Assembly (NCBI GenBank): GCA_036346205.1
Contig: JARFJB010001948.1
Coordinates: 921,501-985,500 of the forward strand
Length of the DNA stretch: 64,000 nt
Direction of reading: 5' to 3'
Source: Vesta saturnalis
Taxonomy: Eukaryota; Arthropoda; Insecta; Coleoptera; Lampyridae
In this document: positions 35,314-45,690 of the stretch, one piece after another
Position numbering within the stretch: position 1 is the first letter of the stretch
How the letters are laid out: every line of letters begins with the position of its first letter
Notes under the pieces: model-generated
Seen by the model: only the letters and a program-made list of their open reading frames with translations
Database searches by the model: none
Told to the model about the DNA's origin: nothing
Position numbers and translations under genes: made by a program

Positions 35314-36480
35314 ATGGAACGTAAGACATGTGAACTACATGGACAAACCAAAACGGGAAGTGCAATAAATAAGTTAAGAGAGGAACTTTTCGAGCACAAT
35401 GTTGTGGTAAAAGACATCGCTTTTTTGAGAACTAAAACTAAATCAACAAAAACAACGTGGAGGCAAGAATTTCTAAAAGTTGCTGAGTCAAAAACAGGTG
35501 GTAAAGGTACAGATTAACTATACAAACTCAAGTTATCATGGTATAATATGGCTTATTATTTTTTAAGAGAGGTGGTAATAACAAGAAGTTCAACGTCAAA
35601 TCTCAAGGTAAATTATTATTAAGTTGTAGTATTCATTGTTGATTAAATATGTTGTTAATAATTATATAAGCTGAAATTTAGTAAATTACAACTTCAAAAT
35701 TTAATCTTATTTAGTAACGTGGTAGGCCTGTACTGAGAAAACAATATTCTTCTTAGTGGAAACTACTCAGCACCAATAGATTTAATTTGCCGAGGTACAC
35801 GGCCGGGTGAAATAGGCAGCAAAGTCGTTCCTCTTATCAGATGCTTTCTTTGAAGAAGTGTTTACTTAGCGATCCCTGTCCAAGGATGGTAGATTTGTGT
35901 TGGTAGACCAACAGGCACCAGGATAACTTATCCCCGTTTCTGTATCTTTAATATCGACACTCTCTCTTTTAAAGTAAGTTGCATTGGATGTGGTACGAAG
36001 CCAATTGTGAAGCGTGGATGTACATTTAACAATCAAATCCACAATCATTATATCAAGATCTATCACTTTTCCAAATACCATAAATCGTGCAGCAATATTC
36101 CAAAGGAGGCTAATTAAGCTCATTTTTATCCATTGCTCTCTTTAAGGTAGATAACCGAAATATACTGCTGTAATTGGCTCTACCGTTGGTTTCAACAACT
36201 ATGTATAAAAACCGGCATTCTGCATCCACAAACGCCAATAAAACTACGTTATATCCCCCTTTGTAGTTAAAAAACTCAGAATAACTTCCAGGTGGCCGCT
36301 TGATAGAAATGTGTCTGTCATCTATTGCACCACAACATGAAGGAAAGTTCCATTTCACTTCAAAACTTCTTTGAACATTTATCCATCTAGCAGCAGTATT
36401 TGGAACTTAAAACAAATCCATAGTAATTACTACTAAATTAGAATCACACACGCACGCACGCGCGCACACACACACACACA

Positions 36481-36546
<66 letters not shown>

Positions 36547-37080
36547 CACTCATAATACTAAAAAAAACTTCCATGAATTGCATTTATTTATTACAGGCAG
36601 GCAGAAGCGTACTGAACAACGATGTTTCTATTGCAGATAATGTATCCGAAGAGGGAACATTTGGAGTACATGGAAAATGCAAATGTTACACAAATTTCTT
36701 CCGGAGAAAATCTTTCTATGTTAAATGAATCTCCTGGAGAAACCACTACAAATACCACGAATAGTTTTGTTTAACCCCAGTCTGCGCAAAGAAAGCGTCG
36801 AGTTGGAAAATTAGCTAAAGTGGAACAAGTAATTACGAAATTGCAAAAAATTGCAGAGAATCGTCCTAGTATTTTTACTTGTTCCTCAAGTAAGACTTTG
36901 GATCAGTCTGATCTTTTGCACAGCATATTGCTAACCACAGTCTCCTATATTCGAAGACATGAGCAAATCCTCTATGCTGTCAGGAGCTATTTCATTTTAT
37001 GGTGGCTTAACAGATGAGGACGCGATAGAGATTCTGAGAGTCTCCTCCATCAAGGAAGCAGAGTGTATACTCAATTGCTG
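35314..37080 (+). pseudogene. Harbinger accessory MADF-domain protein, spliced
   Basis: Exon 1 (35314-35607) encodes a MADF DNA-binding domain: INKLREELFEHNVVVKDIAF, LRTKTKSTKTTWRQEF and KVAESKTGGKGTD. A TAA at 35515 interrupts the frame, which then continues in frame with LKLSWYNMAYYFLREVV up to a GTAAAT donor. An acceptor TTTATTACAG at 36587-36596 leads to exon 2 in matching phase, rich in Ser/Thr/Asn, with later frameshifts and a basic block near 36790. MADF (Myb/SANT-like) proteins are the second gene of PIF/Harbinger transposons and carry the transposase to DNA. Here the transposase is on the other strand and overlaps the intron. Confidence 0.65.
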
Positions 37081-37643
37081 TAAACAATGTTATATCTTTT
37101 TAGTTAACACTACTGTAATATTTCAATGTTTAGATTTTAAGTGTAATATATTTTGCAATTTCGTAGATGATGGGTTTTTTCCTTTTTTAAAAAATCTAAA
37201 TAATTTTACGGCATTTTATGCATTGGACAACAAAGGAGGGGGGGTATTTGCTATTATGTGATAGAGTGTTACACAAATTACAAATTAAATTGTGAATTTT
37301 AATAGCTTAGCTTCACAAAACTTTTCAAACATGTAGCTAATACTTCCAGAACTTCAGGTAAAAATATTGAAATTGTTGCAACAGGTATACGAAACAATAA
37401 AGATAATGATTGCAAACCGTGACCGGTAGCTAAGTATCGAAGCGTAACTTCAAGCTTTTGTCGGACAGGTATACATTGACGCATAAGAGTAGTTAATTTA
37501 GAAATTATAGGTTCAACCATTTTCAGAAGCTCTTCACAATTGTCTATGGCCATCCTTAAATGCCTTTTATATTCAAGGGGGTCTTTAGTAGCTAGTTCGC
37601 AAAAAAGGTTTGTGGATGCTCCCAGTTCGTCTCCACTGCGCAA
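35866..37643 (-). pseudogene. PIF/Harbinger (HARBI1-like) transposase, broken
   Basis: N-terminal block 37643-37300 on the minus strand (MVEPIISKLTTLMRQCIPVR, RYLATGHGLQSLSLLFRI) matches the HARBI1-like helical region. Next come 36415-36110 with VKWNFPSCCGAIDDRHISIK, which supplies the first catalytic Asp, and NYKGGYNVVLLAFVDAECRF. Last is 36123-35866 with MVFGKVIDLD and TLHNWLRTT. The segment with the second catalytic Asp and the R-x-E-N-A-F-G glutamate is deleted or mutated near 36115. A gap of about 900 bp (37300-36416) separates blocks one and two. It ends in a good acceptor, TTTGTTTTAAG, but its donor is unclear, so it is either an intron or an insertion. Confidence 0.85.
36445..36548. 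repeat. (CA)n microsatellite
   Basis: About 100 bp of CACA with a few CG steps, lying in the introns of both interleaved Harbinger genes. Confidence 0.97.
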
Positions 37644-37788
37644 CGTTGAAGTTATTCACTCAGAATCGCTACACATTCATTAACAACTTCATTAAAAGCT
37701 TCATTGTATTCTTCATCGAAATCTTGATCTACAAGATGTTTCACACAGACTGGCTGCCAGTAAGGATGTTTTTGCTTGCAGCTAGTAC

Positions 37789-39350
37789 TTACCCAGTGTA
37801 TAAGGAAATTACAGATAGGTGAGGGAGTTGCCAGTACTTGCAGCCAGTTCTGGTTGCCACTACTTGCCCCTTGGAACCTCGTTCCCGCGTTCTTGCACTT
37901 CTGTCTAAATTCTGACGAACTTTATTCCAAGTCACCGCCGACGATTCAGTGGTGGAGATGGGCAACATCTTTTCCAGGTAAGTGGAAAAACGATCCTTGG
38001 GACGCGGAACATTTACAATATCACACGTGCTCAAATGGGGAACGATATTAAATAGACATTCTATATCCTTAATGTGATTAGCCCAATTAGCATGCGCATT
38101 GCGACAGTAGACTCTAATCAACCTGCTTAGTTCTCTCATGTATGGAAGATAATTGCTCGAGATAAGATTTAACGCCCTAGTAGTTATAATGTCCCAAACA
38201 TTTTTCCTCGGGCATTGAAGAGAAAAAAAATCGGTTTTTCTAATGTTCATGGTCCTATTGGCTTACTTAAATAGAACGAAAAGGTTTCCTAAGGTGTTGT
38301 ATATGATCACAAAAAGATTCAGATACAACCAAAAAATCATCAACGTAAATGAATATAAAGTGGCGTAATTCGGGTCTTAAAATAACATCCCTAGCTCTCG
38401 TAAAAACCTAGTTACCCTCCCGGTCGTTTCCCGAAGAGTGAGGTGGGATCGCATTAGGGATCCAAAATGGTGGAGGTACGCTAACAGAAGGTAACGGTGC
38501 CGGTAACTCACTAGCTAAATTGACAGCCTGGAGTCGCGGCACGTCGCCTTATTTCGTTCAAAATAACTCCATCAGAGATGGGAGGATCAAAAAGGCGATA
38601 GTCATTAATTTGTTTCAGAAAATATTCGGCTAGTGACAACCTTCCTTCTGGGCGATAACGCATGTTATAGAGTTTATTGCGTTCAATCATCTGTTTCACG
38701 GGTGACCAAAAATACGCCAAAAAGCTTCTCTTAAACGAACCGTAATCTCACCTCATTTATCAACGCCCAACTTTGAGCACCGGCTTCTAGACACGTTTTT
38801 GCCGCGCTCAAGTAATGCTCACCCGACAAATGGCCCAAATTTACGTAAGAAAACAACAGGGTGCAACCAATGGTTATCGCGAAAAATTGACCGTTCTAAT
38901 TTTAAAGGGGACCTTGTTTTATTAGATAGCGCCAACAAAATATCGCGACATTCCGTACCTGAAAAGCTAACATCAGCGTTTTGAGAAGATTGTTCGTAAT
39001 CAGGGAGTGTATTGCCATCTCCGTTCACTTTACGCGGGGTAAGGGTAATACAGCGTACAGAATTACTACTTCTAACACTCAGTGCAGACCTTCACAAAAA
39101 TCCGATGAAGATGCTTTATCCGCAGATAGGCCCGAACCTTGTGCACCATTTGGACCTCCGCTTCCGGGTGTAGTGACCAGCTTTTCGATGGTCCTCTGCA
39201 TTGCCGCGCTTTGTTCGGGGAGAGTTTACAGCAATCTTGCTTGGTTCCGTACAACCTCCTTTAGACCTTCTAGTTCGGCGTCCTTGGGACTGCCATCTGC
39301 AGATACGGTCGCCGGGTTATGTCCATTATCGACACCTTAGTGGCTACCGT
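37789..39350 (-). pseudogene. Ty3/gypsy retrotransposon, gag and pieces of pol
   Basis: On the minus strand, gag-like frames come first, at about 39350-38510, including YFWSPVKQMIERNKLYNMRY and YFLKQINDYRLFDP. A reverse-transcriptase piece follows at about 38400-38210 with the catalytic YVDDFLVVSESF. The frame then jumps directly into an integrase C-terminal half at about 38190-37850: MRELSRLIRVYCRNAHANWA, FNIVPHLST and SARTRERGSKG. Protease, most of RT, RNase H and the integrase core are deleted. No LTRs were recognised. The order and orientation fit one internally deleted element. Confidence 0.75.
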
Positions 39351-39360
39351 ACATATTAGT

Positions 39361-39737
39361 ATCATCTTAGTTTCATGTACGCAACTTTAAACCGTCAATA
39401 ATAGTATTAACCTGAAAGCAAGGGTTGCACATTTCATTAACTCATCGTCCAACTGGTATTACTACTTCATAAAAATCGTACAATTGCAAATTTTAGCACA
39501 AGAGGAAATAAGTATAATTTGACACTTAATGTAATTAGCATTGCAAGAAACAAAAAGAAGTTTTTAGGCTTCTATTAAAATCCCAACTACTGAGAATTTA
39601 TTGCAAAGTGACAAAAATTGAAAATAAAAATGTATTAATGGAAAAACAGATAATATTAATAACACCACAGCATCTGTACCTACAATTAGCAAACTTGAAA
39701 GTAACACATTTCAAGCCTTATATAATCATCGTTAGTA

Positions 39738-39742
<5 letters not shown>
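39361..39742. other. Non-coding gap, nothing recognised
   Basis: AT-rich, no supported feature. Confidence 0.5.

Positions 39743-39806
<64 letters not shown>
39743..39806. repeat. (TA)n bordering the long-inverted-repeat element
   Basis: TA run ending exactly where the ACAGGGTGAGTCAG terminus begins. Confidence 0.97.
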
Positions 39807-39812
<6 letters not shown>

Positions 39813-40057
39813 GGTGAGTCAGCTTTTGTAGACAAACTTTAACGGAGATAGAACACATGTTCTAAAAAGAAAAGTTCCTATAAACATATGTCGTAGAAGG
39901 CTTCGTTTCGAGATACAGGTGTTGAATATAATTTTTTTCTCAAATTTTCATTATAACTCATAAACGAATGCTTAGATTTTTTCATGTTGGGGGGATAATG
40001 TCTATTAATTAAGGGGCATAAAACAAGCGATAAGAATGTTCACAAACTTGCACAGTG

Positions 40058-40541
40058 GCGGAGTGGGGTAACGATCCCACAGATCGCAAGTCCTATTCAG
40101 GATTTGTTCTTATGTTAAGTGGAGCGGCCATTGCTTGGGAAAGTAAGAAACAAAGGATAGTGGCCCTTAGTTCGAGTGAAGCAGAATATGTATCTATTAG
40201 TCAAGGGGCTAAAGAAGCCTCATATACATACAATTTACTTTATGAACTAACTAAAAACTGTCAACAGTTAAACAATATTTTACCTAATAATGGGATAAAT
40301 ATGTTTTGTGACAGTCAGAGTGCTATTGCCATAGCGTGTAATTCAATTACAAATAAAGCAAGCAAGCAAGCATATCCAAATTAGATTTCATTATATTAGA
40401 GAAGTCTTAAATAAAAAAACTATCCAGTTATCCTATGTTTCAACTAAAACTCAACTTGCCGATTTTTTAACTAAAGCTGTAACTAAAGAAAAGCATATAT
40501 TTTGCACAAAGGGCATAGGTATGAATATACTTATTAATTAA
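40058..40541 (+). pseudogene. Copia RNase H end captured inside the inverted repeats
   Basis: The frame 40055-40384 reads WGNDPTDRKSYSGFVLMLSG, AWESKKQRIVALSSSEAEY, KEASY and MFCDSQSAIAIA, the RNase H domain of Copia pol. After a frameshift near 40375 it continues FHYIREVLNKKTIQLSYV and DFLTKAVTKEK to the normal pol end at 40541. It belongs to a Copia family different from the element at 7-11 kb. The homology begins at the inner edge of the left inverted repeat, with no upstream pol. Confidence 0.9.
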
Positions 40542-41314
40542 AAATGAAGTTTTCTTCATTTCTGGGATCAAGGGAGAGTAATGGAAATATTTGTATTTTG
40601 TCTGATCCCATAAGTTTAGAAAAACAAAATGCAGTTGTTATTAAAAAAATAATAAACGTCAGTAAAAAATATTTTATTAGTTGTAAAAGTGTTGTTGTTC
40701 TTGCCGCATGTATCTTTATCGTTCTGTTAAAATAAACTTTTAATGTTACTGTTTTATTGTCTGTGTTTGAGTGCATCTCTGCTAAAAGAATTCCCATTTG
40801 CAAACCCATAAATAAAATGAATGTCGGCTTGTTCGCTGTTTGTAAATGTAAACGGCATGTTACACTAATTAAAAGCTGGCAAACCAAATGAAATAACTTT
40901 TTGAACTTAAAAAACAATAATTAATAACAGTGAAATTATTCAAGATGAAGCAAGTGTTTGTAAAAAGTCAAACTGTCGTTTCAAAATATAAAATTTAATA
41001 ATTACTTGTTTTCCAAGGAGTATCACATTTTGTTGCAATGAAATAAGGGTGCATCATTTAGTTAACTTAAGGCGATCTATTGTACGTCGCTGTGAAATGT
41101 GTATTGAAAAGAACGGTTTACAATTTGAACAAAGTGTCTAATTTTATTATACTAGTGTTATTGTTATTTATTTATAAATCGTTATTGCTAATAATTCTTA
41201 TTAATTTCACAATTATTAATTAAGTATTGTTACAATAATAAATAAGGATTGTTAAAATTAGTGTACTAAACAGATTTCAATTTACAAAAGTCTTGTATTT
41301 GAGTATGGCTTGAT

Positions 41315-41815
41315 CAGTGGCGGCTCTTTAATGAGAGCAAGTGAGCAGCGGTCTATAACTTATTAGAATCTCACTTGAAAACTACATACATGTTTATGGC
41401 GAAATTCATACATACATAATTATACAGAAAGTATTGACCGCATAACGATAATAATTATGCATTTCTTTTTATACGAGGATAATAAAAATGGATACTAAAA
41501 AACCGATAACCTACCTATTTATAAATGAAAATGTGTTTGAAATTTTAAAGAAACGATCGTTAGGTACTAAAATGGCTCTAAATGTTTTATTATATCTTTT
41601 TATTAAAAACTTTATATTCAATTATTCACATAAAGCACATTACTTAACTTAGTGCCACATCAAACACTAAAAATCAAAATAACTCGGAAACGCAAAGGAA
41701 TTTCGAAACAGAAGAAGATACATTATTTTGTTAAACTGTATGTAGATAATGAAAAATAGTCATTGGCGTAGAAGTTCTGTTTATGAAAGTGGTTAAGCAC
41801 CTCTCTCCGCCACTG
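41315..41815. mobile_element. Possible 0.5-kb MITE with CAGTGGCGG ends
   Basis: Starts CAGTGGCGG and ends CCGCCACTG. The right end coincides with the inner edge of the outer inverted repeat, which also carries CAGTGGCGGAG. The nested element could therefore instead run from 40053 to 41815. No coding content in this part. The rest of the interior (40542-41314) is AT-rich and may include the Copia 3' LTR. Confidence 0.4.
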
Positions 41816-42067
41816 TGCAAGTTTGTGAACATTCTTATCGCTTGTTTTATGTCCCTTAATTAATAGACATTATCCCCCCAACATGAAAAAAATCTAAGCA
41901 TTCGTTTATGAGTTACAATGAAAATTTGAGAAAAAAAAATTATATTCAAGACCCTGTATCTCGGAAACGAAGCCTTCTACGACATATGTTTATAGGAACT
42001 TTTCTTTTTAGAAACATGTGTTCTATCTCCTGTTAAAGTTTGTCTACAAAAAACTGACTCACCCTGT

Positions 42068-42534
42068 ATATACCGTATGTCCCGTTTCGAGACGCACCAT
42101 ATTAATTTCCCATGTTAAATTTTCAATTGCATATTCTATCTCTATTATAAGTTTTAGAGAAAAATTTTAGTAACAAAAATTGATCAATATTTCGTTCTCA
42201 ACATGTTTTGACCAATTTTGTAAAACAAATCCCAATTTGCTTTTAAAAAAGGCACTTACTAGTTATCGCATTTAAACAAAAAATCACACGTCAAGAAAAA
42301 ACTAAAATTTATTTTCATATTTTCAATTTAAATCATGCATTGAGGAATAAAGTTGCAGTGTGGCAGATAAATGATAACGATATATTGTTCCTGATGGGCC
42401 TATATTTAGAAATAACAATTAGAAACCCTACTATTGTTTTATATAAAAATGTATTTTGAATATACATTTCAGAAAATTAACAATGATTTTTATTTTGAAA
42501 GACAAAAGATCCATCATATTATTGAAATGTTGCA
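42068..42534. other. Non-coding gap, nothing recognised
   Basis: No supported feature. Confidence 0.5.
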
Positions 42535-42567
42535 TTAGTAGTGATAAGGGGCCGGTTATAGACCATT

Positions 42568-42809
42568 TCAAGGTCACTCGCCCTCTGGTGGTGAGAAATG
42601 TAAGCTTTTGGATCTCTTTAAGGTCAAACTTTTGGTGCGAAAATTACATTTTTGGAGCTCGCTAAAAATAGAAATTGCAATGTCATCACCATATTATAAA
42701 ATCACTCTGCGGCCAAACGTTTTGGCGGGAAATTTGGACGTCAAGGTCAAAAGTTAAAACAGAAATTTCAATGTCATCATCATATTACAATTCTTATAAG
42801 TCAAGGTCA
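42568..42809 (+). promoter_or_regulatory. TCAAGGTCA and E2F-like sites, copy 2
   Basis: Perfect TCAAGGTCA at 42568, 42741 and 42801. TTTTGGCGGGAAA at 42720-42732, with a variant CTTTTGGTGCGAAAA near 42628. Several of these sites are at positions equivalent to those in copy 1. Function is inferred from the motifs. Confidence 0.5.
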
Positions 42810-42930
42810 AAGATTATTGACCTGTAGGGGTATCATATGCTATTTCTTAGAAGTATAAAAATAGAATAAGTTCATGGAAAGAAGAAGAAATTTTTGTCTA
42901 GGTTAGCGATTTTGAAGGATTCGGATTAAT

Positions 42931-42974
42931 AATAAAAGGCTTCCTTGGGTGCGCATGATTAAGTATTAGCAGAA
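42931..42974 (+). promoter_or_regulatory. TATA region of the microgene, copy 2
   Basis: TAATAATAAAAGG precedes the start codon by about 45 bp as in copy 1. The initiator is altered (GATTAAGT versus GATTCAGT). Confidence 0.4.
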
Positions 42975-43136
42975 ATGACGAAAATGGTAGTATGTAAGAT
43001 AAGAAGCGCAAGAAAAGAATAAGTATTAACTATCGTCGAGCGAAAGAAAAAGTTGGAGGTGTTGACACGAAAAATTAAAGAATTAAAAGTAGATTTAGAG
43101 GTGTACGAAATAAATAGAAGAATGAGACAGCTTTGA
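42975..43136 (+). pseudogene. 53-codon microgene, copy 2 (one in-frame stop)
   Basis: Starts MTKMVVCKIRSARKE, then TAA at codon 16, then continues in the same frame as VERKKKLEVLTRKIKELKVD and ends RRMRQL before TGA at 43134. It is homologous to copy 1, with an extra codon near the start and a longer C-terminus. The helix region keeps the same hydrophobic/charged pattern. AATAAA follows at about 43146. The two copies have different nonsense positions, so the ancestor was probably open. Family unknown. Confidence 0.45.
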
Positions 43137-43450
43137 GTTTGAAAATAAAAAAACATTTAAACATGTTTGGCATTAATATGTTGTAGTGTTTAAATTGTAT
43201 TGTATTTATATGTAATAAATAATAGAAATTGTGACGTTAGGAAAAGCTTTTAATTTTAAAATGCACATATATAAAGTGATGAAGTGAAATTTTGTATTTC
43301 ACTTTAAATGAAATAAATATTGTACACTGATATGCAATAGTGAATAATTAGGAATGAATAAAAATTGTAACATTAGAAAAAGCTGTTAAGTGTAATGTTG
43401 GAAACGGTAGTATGCATAAGATAAGAAGAGCATAATAATAAAGTTTTAAC
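43137..43450. repeat. Partial third copy downstream of copy 2
   Basis: GTAGTATGCATAAGATAAGAAGAGCA... at about 43405-43445 repeats the start of the copy-2 reading frame. ATTGTAACATTAGAAAAAGCTGTTAA near 43366 repeats ATTGTGACGTTAGGAAAAGCTTTTAA at 43230. This indicates a local tandem duplication of the microgene's 5' end and 3' flank. Confidence 0.6.
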
Positions 43451-45024
43451 CCTGAAATTTTATGCAACTAACAATACTCTCGTGATGTTTTGCGTAAATT
43501 TATATTTACATTTTAATACTGTACAAAATCAATAAATTTTTAAGATAAATACTGATGTAAAATAAAATCCTTTATTTATTTCGGAATTATTTATAATATG
43601 TTGTTTATCTAAAAAATTTTAACGATTTTTTATTATTGAAAGCTTTCCTTAACTGTGAAATATTATACATCATAATTCGACATAAAACGTAAATGTATCT
43701 TTACATTTTTAATATTTTTCAAATGAATTGAATATTAATAGTAAATGTGATGTAATATAATAAATGTGATGTAATATAATAAATGTTTAATATATTTGTA
43801 AAGTATTTGTAATATGTTTTTTTTAATTATATTATAAAGTAATACTAACTCTCACGATGTATCTTTGGACATTTTACATTTATATATGCAATTACAACCC
43901 ATTTTAAATGGATTGCAGTCGGAATGAGTAAAAAGCTTGCAATTGTGAAATGCATTGCCCATATAGTATTATCAGTATGATTTGTAATATTATATTTAAC
44001 TTGAAATTCAAGTATTGTTCTAGAATGGAATGTATAATTGCAATTATTGTTGTGTACACGATAGACGTGTACTTGAACTATAAAAGTGATGTATGTTTGA
44101 AGGTGTGAGATGTAAGTGGATATATGTGCATATCTATGGGATGAGATAAAAGACGACTCGATGTGGACGTCCGCTTTCTCAGGGTGTAGGCGGGGATGGC
44201 ATAAATAAAGTCATACAAAAGATGCACTCCTGAAAATTTAAAATTTGCATCTAATTCTCAGAAAAAATTTTTTTTTAACGCAGTTGCGTTTTATAAGTGG
44301 AAATTTGTCCATTTCATGTATAAATTTATCAAAATATGAAAAAATGACTTAAATTAACCAATTCCATTTTGAAACAACAAACTTTTTGTACTTACGTAAG
44401 CTCAGAAGAAACACATGTATGCAATTTATCCATTTCATGTATACATTTATCAAAATGGTCCTTAAATTAACCAATTCAATTTTGAAACAACAAAAAGCAC
44501 TTAAAACATGACTTGTTTTTTAATTTAATTTGATTAGGACTCCAAATTTACAATGTTCGATGGAACGTGAATATTACTGCTTCAAGAATTGTAGGATAAT
44601 GAACGCAGTTATTTTGCTTTGAAAGCATTGTATGCAAGTGTGAATGCGAACATTTTATATTTATCTTAGTCACCAATGCACATTGCAATTTTGAAACGGG
44701 ATTTGCAAATGTATAAATGCAATTGTCATTTGTATTGCATAAATACATGGCGTAAAGTTTTCAGATTTACATGCTTTTGGGAACTGTTTTGACTTTTATT
44801 TAACGCAAGCTTTTTTTCACTTTTAACTGTACTATATTTTCACACTTTCTTTACATGCATGATATTTTACAATAATCTTCTTAGTATATTTTTAAGTTAT
44901 CGTTTCATATAATTATGAAATTATTTGATATTAACATTTTGTATTCAACACTTGTTTAAGGATTCAATTATTTCCTTAACTTATTATAAGTTTTGTTATG
45001 AATGAATAAGTAAATATGTAATTG
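43451..45024. other. AT-rich region with a duplicated segment of about 120 bp
   Basis: ATTTCATGTATAAATTTATCAAAAT...CCAATTCCATTTTGAAACAAC at 44310-44380 recurs at about 44432-44500. About 44283-44400 resembles 33005-33125, downstream of copy 1. A promoter-like CTATAAAAG occurs near 44078 without a recognised gene. No coding region supported. Confidence 0.5.
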
Positions 45025-45150
45025 AAAATTATTATTAATTTTATTAAATACATAAATCAAAAGTTTACCTCGAGAAGGATCTGAACCTACGACCTGTACT
45101 CTGCTAGGTAAACTTTTTATTTATGTATTTACCAAAATTAATAATAATTT
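45025..45150. repeat. Inverted repeat enclosing a tRNA 3'-half-like sequence
   Basis: Arms of about 45 bp (45025-45070 and 45106-45150) share ATTATTATTAATTTT...AAATACATAAAT...AAGTTTACCT and its complement. On the minus strand the loop and inner arm read CTAGCAGAGTACAGG...GTAGGTTCAGATCCTTCTCGAG. This is homologous to the tRNA-Ala(AGC)-like sequence at 51804-51875, including a B-box-like GGTTCAGATCC. Confidence 0.7.
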
Positions 45151-45407
45151 TTAATTTCCTTAACTTATTTGTTTTCACTTTTTAACCTTTAAATAAAACA
45201 ACTGTTAAGTAGTTTCACACTCGTTTTCTGTTTCTTTCTTTATATATGTGATAGAGATATTTCATAAGAAATAAAGAATTACACATTTATTGATTTATTT
45301 ATTATAATACGTGAATGTATAATATGTAAAAAAGATAATTATAATTACACTTAAGTTCCCTACCCTACAAAAACTAAAACTAAACACTAGTTTAAACAAT
45401 ACGAAAA

Positions 45408-45690
45408 CTATCTCTGTCGAACAATTTCCACATTTTTGTTAGCTTTAGCCAACTCACTGGTTAAACGTTCCACTTTTGACACTACAGAATGTTCAGAGTC
45501 TATGTATGTTGACAAAATGTCCTGCAACCACCTAACACTTTTGATTTTAAATTCATGCAGGTTTTTGGGATCCTGCGTTTGGAGGGTAGGGTCTTGAGCT
45601 ATGGGTGGTTGTGGTGGTGAACCCCTTGGTCTGATTAATTCCAAGTTTTTACCTCCATATTGGAGTAAAGGTGGCTGCAGTAGTGCTGGT
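45408..45690 (-). CDS. Hypothetical coiled-coil exon (intact paralogue)
   Basis: An open frame of 78 codons (45644-45408) extends upstream without ATG through LQYGGKNLELI to about 45690. It holds a Pro-rich segment (PRGSPPQPPIAQDPTLQTQD), then KSVRWLQDILSTYIDSEH and a heptad-like helix VSKVERLTSELAKANKNVE. It is paralogous to 45920-46225, with shared GGKN, KSV-x-WL and ERLT-x-E-x-AKAN blocks. No known family. It may be the terminal exon of a gene whose first exon is 46317-46487. Confidence 0.4.

Larger units (their letters stand above)
39807..42067. mobile_element. Long-terminal-inverted-repeat element enclosing a Copia fragment
   Basis: Termini ACAGGGTGAGTCAG...CTGACTCACCCTGT lie in a TATATA context on both sides. 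Inverted repeats of about 256-262 bp (39807-40062 and 41806-42067) match closely, apart from a few indels in A/T runs. The enclosed 1.74 kb begins exactly at Copia RNase H coding sequence. No transposase for this element is present, so it would be non-autonomous. Confidence 0.88.
42535..43136 (+). repeat. Dispersed locus repeat, copy 2
   Basis: Same order of blocks as 32290-32960: GGGGCCGGTT, AAGGTCACTCG, TGGTGGTGAGAAAT, TTTTGGCGGGAAATTT, TAGGGGTATCATAT, AATAAAAGGCTTCCTTGG, then the short reading frame. Both copies lie on the plus strand about 10.2 kb apart. Confidence 0.85.
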
